The notes below the pieces were generated by a model. The model saw nothing but the letters and a program-made list of their open reading frames with translations. It was not told the DNA's origin and did not search any database. Source: Hansschlegelia zhihuaiae (GTDB lineage Bacteria; Pseudomonadota; Alphaproteobacteria; Rhizobiales; Methylopilaceae). Taken from it: a stretch of DNA of 64,000 bases. Positions 37,901 to 46,565 of the stretch are shown here, one piece after another. The stretch lies in NCBI RefSeq assembly GCF_004103825.1, contig NZ_RYFI01000002.1, positions 71,018 to 135,017 on the forward strand, written 5' to 3'. Numbering within the stretch: position 1 is the first letter of the stretch; each line of letters opens with the position of its first letter. Made by a program: the position numbers and the translations under genes.

Positions 37901-39057
37901 ACCAGCATCGCCCGCTCGTCGATCGCGCGCACCAGCGTCTCGCTCGACGAGGCGAGCGAGACGCGGGCGAGCTCGGAGCGCTCGGTCAGCGTGTCGGCGA
38001 CGCGGCGTCCGACCTCGTCGAGCTCGCGCGCGACCTCGGCGGCGTTCGAGGTGAGGCGCTCGACCATCTCGGCGCCGCGGCCGCCGATCGCCTCGAGCAT
38101 CTCTTCGCCCGCCCGGCGGATCGCGTCGGTGAATTCGCCGCTCCGGGTTCCGAGGTCGCCCGTCATGCGGGCGCCGGACTCGGAGATGTTGTCGGTCAGG
38201 ACGCCTGCGGCGGCGTTGAGGTCGCGCGCCAGCAGATCATGCGCGCCCGCGATCGTCTCGCGCAGCCGTTCGGCGTTGCCGTCGATCGCCTCGCGCTGGG
38301 CCTGGATCTCCTCGATCAGGGTGCGGACCCGCACCTCGTTCTCGTGGAAGGAGCGCTCAAGCGACGAAACCTCGCCGCGCACGAGCGATTCGAGGTCGCC
38401 GGCCCGCGAGACCGCGCGCTCGATGCCGTCGCCCATCGCGGCGACTTCGCGGCGCACCGCCTGGCCCAGCGAGGTGACGGTCTCGGCCGAGGTCGTCTCG
38501 GGCTCCGCGAGGCGCAGCGCCACCTCGGTCATCGAGCGGGCGACGATGCGCATCTCCTGGCTGCGCCAGGACATCATCGCGAGCATGTAGAAGAACAGGA
38601 TCGGGGCGAGCGCGCCGAGGGCCGCGACGGCGAGCTGCGCCTGCGCGCCGCGGTCGGCGAGGTTGAACTCGGCGCCGCCGACGCCGAGCACCGTCACCGC
38701 ATAGATCAGTCCGAGCGCGGCCCAGGCGACCGCCGCCGCGGTCGCGACCACGAAGGGCGCGCGCGAAGGCTTGCGCTGCAACGCGTAGACGAGATGCGCG
38801 AAGGAGCGCGCGTCGTCATTGGCGGGCGCGCGCCTGCCGCTGCGGTCGACGGGCGGGCGCCGCTCGCCGGCCGGCGGATCGAGGCGGGGCTCCGACGATC
38901 TGGCGGCCGTGAGGTCCGGGTTGGCGGCCGCGGACGGATTGCCGGCGGAAGGAAGCTCGACGGTCGTTTTCGACTGCGGCGAGACGAGATTCAGCGCCTC
39001 CTCGATCGCCGACAGTGCCGCCTCAGCCGGGTCTTTCGCCGGTGTCGCATTCGCCAT
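31954..39057 (-). CDS. Giant helical growth-pole protein (GPR/RgsE-like, apolipoprotein-type repeats)
   Basis: A 2,367-residue protein, by far the largest here. After a ~95-residue disordered cytoplasmic N terminus come two membrane spans (~101-125 and ~141-163), then ~1,950 residues of Ala/Glu/Arg-rich helix with 11-residue periodicity (units of 44, 66 and 88 residues can be traced), a Pro/Ala linker (~2128-2210) and a conserved C-terminal domain (~2232-2367; SVDIARMIDHQAVTDLWDRY). This is the architecture of Agrobacterium GPR and Sinorhizobium RgsE, which form a ring at the growing pole and control unipolar growth. Start MANATPAK at 39057 is preferred over an upstream in-frame ATG at 39090 in a Cys-rich stretch. 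Confidence 0.9.
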   Translation of the reverse strand: MANATPAKDPAEAALSAIEEALNLVSPQSKTTVELPSAGNPSAAANPDLTAARSSEPRLDPPAGERRPPVDRSGRRAPANDDARSFAHLVYALQRKPSRAPFVVATAAAVAWAALGLIYAVTVLGVGGAEFNLADRGAQAQLAVAALGALAPILFFYMLAMMSWRSQEMRIVARSMTEVALRLAEPETTSAETVTSLGQAVRREVAAMGDGIERAVSRAGDLESLVRGEVSSLERSFHENEVRVRTLIEEIQAQREAIDGNAERLRETIAGAHDLLARDLNAAAGVLTDNISESGARMTGDLGTRSGEFTDAIRRAGEEMLEAIGGRGAEMVERLTSNAAEVARELDEVGRRVADTLTERSELARVSLASSSETLVRAIDERAMLVTDRLAAASADFDDRVARFSSEAASALDIRGQAVVGEIERVGAAVSDRLAEHSDAIIEQLDRTGLGVTDRFAGRAEELTGALAAAGALFHDQMSERADDVLSTLADRSREMTDALADAGARFHEAIELKARAVIDALDDRSRDLVETLAATAESVTEAFGERGDRSIEAFATTAARLADDFASRGTAFNDDLERTGGQVVALFGDRSDVVVRTISERADDTTAALRALAADVEQSLAARSDEVTNALRGASDRVVEDLSLRGGEIAERLDGAGRSLAEEIATRGEDLSDRLAEASARMHEAIVVHGGELERRYTEGGDRIASLLESQGLEVAARIARASDRVYEAVVDRSAAIETDFGEAGARIVQAIDGRAQEVRESIETAGVTIADVLSERSQILLTNLGDTAERIHDVVVTRGDDLERRLSASGERMNETLDARAVAAEAAFDAAAGRVGSSVDVRFKAFEERLSTTGEAVAELIAERGGALTETLNETAERIHDTVVTRGGEFERRFATAGDEFAGRIDARAGLAEAALAAAAQLVTGQVGERLGEFEQRLASISEAIAEIIADRGGALTESLGETADRIHETVVAKGGELEQRLAAAGDALSGKIDARALAAEAAFDAATGRISTGVEDRLKAFEDRLSTTGASVADIIADRGGRLTVTLSDTAERIHDTIVVRGGDLQKRIAETETRLIEQIAARAAISDEAFRKADERAGQAIAERIGAFEERFDIASATLGDRLASEISSAERMLADAASHVALRLEDGAAVAKTTLESSVAGFGGLMDQRVVAIRERLDGLAGEIGAVIGQRGEKVAEALAVAAHQLSEAISARGGAVGETLATQLAALDEVFGTRGPALVDRLGRETGRFAEIITDRVAEVENRLRAEGGRLASSIDDRLVAFDGKLGDLDGQLADRISGFDGRLSAFDQATRAHVAGLDAQVARVGDEIGSRAALVHQKISELDGTISRIDGAMVERVAAVDAKVAAVDETIGVQIGKIDARVGTLDRVIGERLGAFDARVSSLDAALGERLQTFSAHVSALDGAIEERVGALNERATAMSDAIAESFQGLDERAQRLTRSVSVHVAGFDAKAADLERALAERADSFAERAADLDTQLATRFGSFDEQMSARMSDLALSLESRMTRIDDGLSSRTRSLNETLAQRTLELARTLGEGSTGVATLLASRAAEFAATLAARTDDLVASFDGKAEAVNRALGSKAIEVADTLDTRIARFEMTVLGRLDQVGSTLDERGGGLADLIGERVEGVTRSLADVSAKIESGLAKLTDDVAEDLRRRIEELSAALDSNGAGLLDRLESQGGAVTRELSSVGEAVVSRLDERSAALVETLGVRGEALREAIDALNGDLVATFETRGASTIANLNQVADRLRLTSQRLGETMGAETTRAVEQLDGSSLKLQEAVTEATSTLARTISRESKRAVAELTETQTALAGELADTLTRLADANTALQTLLDNAGRKLGAVESDLSGRVTAFEEIMADIAETTTRTGDRVGAQVASLRDVSMGVLERVGDVARQLESQTASISKVIETLDGTHTRLAGDLEERRGALDTLASGLGVKAKELGGVLEGFATSIDAALAKSEQRATKVAEGLAAQVGATTQSIAGEFEKVRTTTESERAKTTSAFKAANDDAAREMNRMLTEASARFGEVAREMRTMTASIQSELDTTREQLKRGVLEMPKEAEENAAELRRVVAEQIKALTALGEIASRHGASFDVAERPRVAAAGAAAPVRAAPAAPQARAPQPPRPAEPAPAAPAPKAPSEAKAPPQPAAQAPAPKSAPQPAAQQPKAAPPAEPKPSARLPRAEEDGGSWISGLLARASRDDGEIDPVRRSEGGAQARAQQSATMESLDNLSVDIARMIDHQAVTDLWDRYRRGERNVFTRRLYTLQGQQTYEDIKRKYAAEPEFRATVDRYVAEFEKLLDEVAPQGSDDALAQTYLTSETGKVYTMLAHAAGKFESR
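35899..36690 (-). repeat. Tandem 264-bp repeat inside the GPR-like gene (3 full copies plus a diverged partial)
   Basis: The core GTCGTGGAT (CTCGTGGAT in the second) recurs at 35881, 36145, 36409 and 36673, exactly 264 bases apart. In protein this is an 88-residue unit starting AERIHD and ending LTETLNET or close variants, covering residues ~790-1053. A fourth, diverged and shorter copy occupies about 35700-35898. Eighty-eight is eight times eleven, so the unit preserves the hendecad helix register. Confidence 0.9.
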
Positions 39058-39625
39058 CGTCGTCGCCTCGCGTCCGCACGCCACACACAATTGGTCGCTG
39101 GGAAAGGCCCGAAGGTTCTCGTCCGGTCTTTAAGCCGGATCTCAAACCATTCGTTTCTCTGGAGAAATGGCCTTCCTGACGATCCCCTTGGTGCCCCGAC
39201 GCGCGACGCTTCGCCCGACGGGGCATACTCCTGCGCCGACAATGCTATCGGCGATCTTAACTCTAGAGAACCGCGGAATCCCGCATTTGGCAAACATCGT
39301 TAACGTTTCAGCAACCATTCGACGGCGAGGAGCGAAGAGGCTTGAAGCGCTTGAGGTTCGTCGCGGCGCGGGCCCGCGTGAGCGTGTGGAAAACCCCGTG
39401 CGCCGACGTCCTTTTTGATGCCGCCGGCTCGCGGACCCGGCTTCCGAAGAGCCTGCCGATCCGTCGGCCCGTTCGGCGTCCGTAAACCACCGCCGTTAAG
39501 GTTAACACACTCCGGACCGAGTAATATCGACCACCTGACGAAGTAGTGAATAGCTGACAGATAGCCGAACCGACGGCGTCGTCATAATGATTAACCGGCC
39601 GCGCAGGGAAGGAGGGGGCTGGTTA
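39058..39625. promoter_or_regulatory. Divergent intergenic region between GPR-like and GNAT genes
   Basis: A 568-base stretch without a convincing gene. It is distinctly more AT-rich than the flanking coding DNA and contains several TTAA or TTAAC motifs (near 39254, 39299, 39495 and 39590, plus 39623 at the GNAT start). These resemble CtrA half sites, but no full TTAA-N7-TTAA pair was found; the closest is TTAACTCTAGAGAAC at ~39256. It must hold the promoters of both flanking genes and a long 5' leader for at least one. Confidence 0.5.
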
Positions 39626-40822
39626 ATGACTTCCGTTTCATTGATCCTTCCTCTGCGTTCGCAGTCGCGATGCGCGGCGTCCGTCGCGAGCGCGACCGCG
39701 GGCGTCGTCCGAGGGTCGTCCGGGATTTCAGCGCTCGAATGCGATTGGCGCGCCCTCGCGGCGACCGCGCGGGACGGCGCGCCGTTCCTCAACTTCGCCT
39801 TCGCGGTCGCAGCCGCCCACTACCATGAGGCGCGCGGAGAGCGCGTGTTGACCGCGACCGTGATGCAGTCCGGACGTCTGGTCTGCGCGCTTCCGATCGC
39901 GGTCGCGAGACGGAGCGGGATCAAGGTCGCTATGCTGTTGGGCGACCCGTTCGCCCAGTATGGCGACGTCCTGCTCGCCCGCGAGGTCGCGCCGAGGCTT
40001 TGCGAGCTTGCGCTTCGGGAGCTCGCCCGGGCCATCAATGTCGACGTCCTGGAGTTCCGGCGCGTGCGCGATGGCTCGGCGCTCATGTCCGCCCTCTGCC
40101 GGTTCGCGCGACCGACCGGACCGATCCTCGAAGCGCCGTTCCTCGATCTCGCGAATGGACGCCCCGTCGAAGACCTGCTGCACGCAATCGGCGGCGCGAA
40201 GCAGAGGCGAGAACGCGCCCGCTCGCGCCGGCGCCTGGCGGAGCAGGGTGCGCTCGGCTTCGAGGTCCGCCGCGGGGCGGAGGCCTGCGAATGGGTTCGC
40301 GACGCCGTCGAGATGAAGCGGCGCTGGCTCGCGGCGGCCGGCCATGCGAGTCCGGTCATCGACGACCCGGAATTCGCGAAAGCGTTCGCGCGCGTGGCCA
40401 AGGACCCGCGCGACGGCCGCTGCCTCGTCGCGACCCGGCTCGGCGTCGGGGGACGGCCCGCGGCTTACGAGATCGGGCTCGTGCAAGGCGCGCGCTACCA
40501 CGCCTTCTTGGGCGTCGTCGCCGGCGACTTCGCGGCCGCCAGCCCCGGAAAGATACTGATGGAAGAAACGTTTCGTTGGTGCGGAGCGCAGGGTCTCGAG
40601 ACGATCGACCTGCTTCCGCCCGCAGATCACTACAAGCGGCTCTGGTCGAACGGATCGGTTCCGGTCCGCGACCATGTCCGGCCGGTGACGATCGCGGGCG
40701 CGCTCTATGCCGGCCTCTGGCTTGAGACCTTGCGTCCGCGGCTGCGCGCCGCGCTCGGCCGCCTGCCGGCGTCGCTCCGTCGTAAAGTTGGCGCGGCCGC
40801 CCTGAAGGCCGGCGCGCGTTAG
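39626..40822 (+). CDS. GNAT-type acyltransferase (BioF2-like / CelD-BcsL family)
   Basis: A ~398-residue double-GNAT protein. The N-terminal part includes LNFAFAVAAAHYHEARGERV and ALPIAVARRSGIKVAMLLGDPFAQYGDV; the C-terminal BioF2-like acetyltransferase domain (~170-360) shows RRRLAEQGALGFEVRRG, VEMKRRWLAAAG, AYEIGLVQGARYHAFLG and the acetyl-CoA region PGKILMEETFRWCGAQGLETID. Members act in extracellular polysaccharide or cellulose biosynthesis and N-acylation. The ATG at 39626 is preceded by GGAGGGGG. The substrate is unknown. It shares a long divergent region with the GPR-like gene. Confidence 0.87.
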   Translation: MTSVSLILPLRSQSRCAASVASATAGVVRGSSGISALECDWRALAATARDGAPFLNFAFAVAAAHYHEARGERVLTATVMQSGRLVCALPIAVARRSGIKVAMLLGDPFAQYGDVLLAREVAPRLCELALRELARAINVDVLEFRRVRDGSALMSALCRFARPTGPILEAPFLDLANGRPVEDLLHAIGGAKQRRERARSRRRLAEQGALGFEVRRGAEACEWVRDAVEMKRRWLAAAGHASPVIDDPEFAKAFARVAKDPRDGRCLVATRLGVGGRPAAYEIGLVQGARYHAFLGVVAGDFAAASPGKILMEETFRWCGAQGLETIDLLPPADHYKRLWSNGSVPVRDHVRPVTIAGALYAGLWLETLRPRLRAALGRLPASLRRKVGAAALKAGAR

Positions 40823-40843
40823 GGCGCCGCCGGCCTGCGGGCC

Positions 40844-41800
40844 TCACGCCGCGCGCAGCTCGCTCGTGCAGGCGAAGCGGATCTCCTCGACATGCCGGCA
40901 GTCCGTTCCGCAGCAGCCGCCAAGGATCGTGATCTGGCGGTGACGGCTGCGCAGCGCCTGATACTGGCGCCCGAGCTCGACCGGATCGCCCGCGTCGAGA
41001 TCCGACGAGGAATCGAGCTCGGCGTGGCTGCGCTTGGAGGCGTTTGCCCGCAACCCCCTGAGCCGCAGCAGCCATTCGCCCTCGTCGTCGAGGCTGCCGG
41101 CGAAATGCGTCGGGTGGGCGCAATTGATCATGTAGTATGCCGGCGCCCCGCCCGTTGCGGCGTCGACCAGTTCGATGGCCTGGCGCAACGAATGACCGGC
41201 CGGAAGCCGGCCATCGGTCTCCAGCGTGAACGAGATCGCGACCGGGACGCCGGCCCGGTCCGCCGCGCGGGCGATCCCGATGGCCTCCTCGGGATAGGTG
41301 AGCGTGTAAGCCGCGACCATGTCGGCGCCGGCAGCCACGAACGAGGCGATCTGCGCGGCGTGGTACTGTTCGGCCTCGGCCGCTGACATCATCTCGGCCG
41401 CCTGGTAGCCGTCGCCGCGCGGCCCGATCGTGCCGCTGGTCACCACCGGCGCCGAAGGCGCGTCGAAGCGCTCGCGCAACTCGCTCAGCATCGCGATCGC
41501 CTGGCGGTTGATCGCGTCGAGCGCCGCTGCGTCGTAGCCCAGCCTGGCGCCCCAGTCGTGGTTCGCCCGCCAGGTCGGGCTGTCGAGAATGAAACCGAGA
41601 CCCCACCGCTTCGCCATGACGGCGTATTGGGCATAGTAGTCCTTCAGTCGCTCGCCGCCGTCCTCGGCGTCCATCAGGACGAAAGAGGCGAAATGCGGCA
41701 GGTCGATCTTCTGGTGAAAGATGAACGTCGTCTCCATTCCGCCGTCGGTCAGGAAGAGCGTATCCCCGAGTTGGGGAAGGGCGTGTCGGTATTTAGACAT
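40844..41800 (-). CDS. Homocysteine S-methyltransferase family protein
   Basis: A 318-residue TIM-barrel zinc methyltransferase. The start LFLTDGGMETTFIFHQ and the zinc cysteines in INCAHPTHF and GGCCGTDCRHVEEI are visible, as is VTSGTIGPRGDGY. Enzymes of this group pass a methyl group from S-methylmethionine or betaine to homocysteine or a related thiol. N-terminal divergence from E. coli MmuM means the donor is uncertain. It is divergent from a TetR gene with 260 bases between, so it may be regulated by that protein. Confidence 0.9.
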   Translation of the reverse strand: MSKYRHALPQLGDTLFLTDGGMETTFIFHQKIDLPHFASFVLMDAEDGGERLKDYYAQYAVMAKRWGLGFILDSPTWRANHDWGARLGYDAAALDAINRQAIAMLSELRERFDAPSAPVVTSGTIGPRGDGYQAAEMMSAAEAEQYHAAQIASFVAAGADMVAAYTLTYPEEAIGIARAADRAGVPVAISFTLETDGRLPAGHSLRQAIELVDAATGGAPAYYMINCAHPTHFAGSLDDEGEWLLRLRGLRANASKRSHAELDSSSDLDAGDPVELGRQYQALRSRHRQITILGGCCGTDCRHVEEIRFACTSELRAA

Positions 41801-41977
41801 AATGGCGTTTCGAACCCGCTGATGACGTTGTTGGGCGCTTTCATCCTGCGCCTATGGGGCTGGACGATCATCCACGCCGGGACCGAAAGCTAGCGGACCC
41901 GTGGTCCAGCTCGGCGTCACGCAAAAGTGTGCAGCCGGCAGAGACGTTTGGCCGGAATGTTCGGTCCGAAGCTCCGA

Positions 41978-42031
41978 TGTCCGGAACGAACGTTCCAATA
42001 ATGGCTGCACCTTTGGTACAGTCATTCCGGA
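41978..42031. promoter_or_regulatory. Candidate operator with inverted repeats upstream of tetR gene
   Basis: Arms GTCCGGAAC (41978-41986) and ATTCCGGAC (42023-42031) form an inverted repeat, and the perfect palindrome GAACGTTC (41987-41994) lies beside the first arm. They sit within the 260-bp divergent region, 30-80 bases before the TetR start, where an autoregulatory operator would be expected. Binding is unproven. Confidence 0.35.
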
Positions 42032-42060
42032 CAAGGTCAGAGCGCCGAGGGGAGGGTCGC

Positions 42061-42681
42061 ATGCTGCATGCAGCGGATCGTCGCCGCACCGACACTCGCG
42101 AGCGCATCCTCGAACTCGCCGAGGCGTCCACGCTCGCCAAAGGCTTCGGCGGCACCTCGATCGACGAGCTGATCGCCGGCGTGGGCATCACGAAGAGCGG
42201 CTTTTTCTACCATTTCCGCGATAAAACTGAGCTCGCGGAAGCGTTGATGGACCGCTACCTCGTCCACAACCGTAAGGTGATTTCTGACATTTTCGACCGG
42301 GCCGACGAGCTGATCGAGGACCCGCTGCACGGCATGCTGGCCGCACTCAAGATGTTCGCCGAGACGCTTTCGAACATCCCCGAGGCGCATCCCGGCTGCC
42401 TTGCGGCCACGTTCTGCTACCAGGACCAACTGTTCAGCGCGCGCATACGCGAAATGAATATCGAGGGCATGCTCGACTGGCGGACGAGCTTCCGCCGGCG
42501 CTTTGAGGCGATCGTCGAACGCTACCCGCCGAAGCGCGAGGTCGACCTCGACGCCATGGCGGACAGCGTCATCACGCTGGTCGAGGGCGGGCTGATCCTC
42601 GGGCGGGTCCATCAGGACCCTAGCATCCTGCCGCGCCAGATCATGCTGTTCCGGGACTTCGTCCGCCTGAGCTTCTCCTGA
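42061..42681 (+). CDS. TetR/AcrR family transcriptional regulator
   Basis: A 206-residue repressor-type protein. The N-terminal helix-turn-helix (residues ~10-60) has the TetR signature TRERILELAEASTLAKGFGG, IDELIAGVGITKSGFFYHFRDK. The C-terminal ligand domain includes MFAETLSNIPEAHPGCLAATF, which places a Cys at about 120, and a final helix MLFRDFVRLSFS. It is divergent from the homocysteine methyltransferase-family gene and convergent with fpr (8 bases apart). Likely it controls itself and the divergent gene. The ligand is unknown. Confidence 0.93.
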   Translation: MLHAADRRRTDTRERILELAEASTLAKGFGGTSIDELIAGVGITKSGFFYHFRDKTELAEALMDRYLVHNRKVISDIFDRADELIEDPLHGMLAALKMFAETLSNIPEAHPGCLAATFCYQDQLFSARIREMNIEGMLDWRTSFRRRFEAIVERYPPKREVDLDAMADSVITLVEGGLILGRVHQDPSILPRQIMLFRDFVRLSFS

Positions 42682-42688
42682 CGGAAGC

Positions 42689-44774
<2,086 letters not shown>

Positions 44775-44871
44775 GGGCCGCTCCGCAACTCCAGCGCGAA
44801 GCTATTCCAAGATTCGTAACGCCAGGTTTATGTAGGGTCGTCTAAGTAGTTCTACCTAACCGGCGAGTCGG

Positions 44872-45255
<384 letters not shown>

Positions 45256-45320
45256 TTAGAGCGTCTCGAAGGAACGCGCCAGCCGGCGCATGCGCGCCCT
45301 CGGGCGAACGCCGGCTGAGA

Positions 45321-45698
45321 TCAGCGATCGAGGCCGAAGCGGAGTTCGATCGCCGAGGTCACTTCCGCGACCGACTCGGCGAGTTCCGCGAGCGCCTTGC
45401 CGGTCGGCTCGCCGGAAATCGCGGCGCGCTCCAATTCCTCTGCCGCGAACGCCACCCGGCTCGCGCCGACGCCGCGGGCCGAACCCTTGAGCGTGTGGGC
45501 CACGTTGGCCCGCTCTTCCGGGTTGGTCAGCGCGTCGAAGCGGAACAGCAGGATCCGCGCCTGACGACGAAACAGCTCCAGGACCTCGCGCTCCAGCGAG
45601 CGGTCGCCCATGGTCTGGCGGTTGAGGTGGACGACGTCGATCGCGGTCGCGAAAGAGCTGTCCGCACGTTGCTCGAATTGCTTCATGATGCTCGACAT
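45321..45698 (-). CDS. Histidine phosphotransfer (Hpt) domain protein
   Basis: A 125-residue all-helical phosphorelay protein. The phosphoaccepting His68 is in NVAHTLKGSARGVGAS, the Hpt signature. The rest forms a four-helix bundle (ELFRRQARILLFRFDAL; AFAAEELERAA). It is an orphan, with no sensor kinase adjacent; the nearest response-type gene is the degenerate REC-GGDEF 0.5 kb downstream, which cannot accept phosphate at the usual site. It may belong to the CckA-ChpT style or another phosphorelay, but ChpT has a different length. Start at 45698. Confidence 0.9.
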   Translation of the reverse strand: MSSIMKQFEQRADSSFATAIDVVHLNRQTMGDRSLEREVLELFRRQARILLFRFDALTNPEERANVAHTLKGSARGVGASRVAFAAEELERAAISGEPTGKALAELAESVAEVTSAIELRFGLDR

Positions 45699-46037
45699 GA
45701 TGACTTCTACGCTCCGATCCCGCCAGGGTACGCGGCGGTTCGTCCCTTTGTTACTGTGCGCCTGTTCTGTCCAAATCTGGGCGCGGTTGGTTCACCATTT
45801 GCTACAAATTCTTTCTTCTGGCTTTGCGTGGCTTTTACGCCACTCTCGCCAAGATGCCGGACCGGCTTTGAACTTGGTCCGAACGGGACGTTCATTCGGG
45901 GTTCACTGCCGGACGCCCGAGGATTCGCCGTTCGACGGTTACCGGCTGGTGAAGCGACAGGGTTGAGAAAGCCTGAATGGCTTCCCACCTGCCTCGGGGC
46001 GCGGCCGAGGCCCGCCCATTCGCCGACCGGGAGCCCC
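45699..46037. promoter_or_regulatory. Divergent intergenic region between Hpt and sixA-like genes
   Basis: A 339-base stretch with no supported gene. The part nearest the Hpt start (45750-45850) is relatively AT-rich, including TTGTTACTG and CCATTTGCTACAAATTC, and presumably contains the Hpt promoter; the part near sixA is GC-rich. No clear operator or hairpin stands out. Confidence 0.45.
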
Positions 46038-46565
46038 ATGCGCCGCCTGATTCTCTTCCGCCACGCCAAGTCCGACTGGTCCGAAGCCGGGCAGGACGAC
46101 CATGACCGGACGCTCGCGCCTCGCGGACGGCGGGTGGCGGGGCCCATGGGGGCCTGGCTCGCCGGCCGCGGCTTCCGGCCCGACCTCGTGCTGTGTTCGA
46201 CGGCCCGGCGCGCCCGCGCGACCTGGGACCTGGCGAGGGCCGCCTTCACTCCGGCCCCTAAGGCGCGGTTCGAGCCCGGCATCTACATGGCTTCCCCCGA
46301 CGCGCTGGTCGAACTGACGAGAAGCGCGCCGGCTGACGTTCAAACCTTGATGATCGTGGGCCACAATCCGGGCCTCGAACAGTTCGTAGAAATGCTTGCT
46401 CCAAAAGGCGACCCCGAAGCCCGCCGGACGCTGTCGGAGAAGTTTCCGACGGCGGCGATCGCAGTCGTCGACTTTCCCATCGACGATTGGGCTTCGGTCA
46501 AGCAGGCGTCCGGCCGGCTGGACAGGTTCGTCACGCCGAAGACGCTTGGACTCGGCGAGGCATGA
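46038..46565 (+). CDS. SixA-like histidine phosphatase
   Basis: A 175-residue phosphoglycerate-mutase-superfamily phosphatase. The phosphate pocket is LILFRHAKSDW with the RHxK nucleophile at residues ~8-11, and the second catalytic His is in IVGHNPGLEQF. SixA removes phosphate from Hpt domains, and an Hpt gene lies divergently 339 bases away, making a functional pair plausible. Its stop overlaps the ycjX start (ATGA). The ATG at 46038 is the only fitting one; the frame is open further upstream but lacks motifs. Confidence 0.9.
   Translation: MRRLILFRHAKSDWSEAGQDDHDRTLAPRGRRVAGPMGAWLAGRGFRPDLVLCSTARRARATWDLARAAFTPAPKARFEPGIYMASPDALVELTRSAPADVQTLMIVGHNPGLEQFVEMLAPKGDPEARRTLSEKFPTAAIAVVDFPIDDWASVKQASGRLDRFVTPKTLGLGEA

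Noticed and set aside
31954-39057. Methyl-accepting chemotaxis protein or kinesin-like protein
   Set aside because: Two N-terminal spans and long helices can mislead, but there is no MCP signalling hairpin, no HAMP domain and no motor P-loop; GPR/RgsE architecture fits better.
39256-39270. Full CtrA site TTAA-N7-TTAA before the GPR-like gene
   Set aside because: The second half reads GAAC, two mismatches from TTAA; only half sites are present.
34786-39303. A ~1,500-codon open frame on the plus strand opposite the GPR-like gene
   Set aside because: High GC and Ala/Glu/Arg-rich repeats leave the antisense frame open. It has no coherent domain, ribosome site or membrane pattern.
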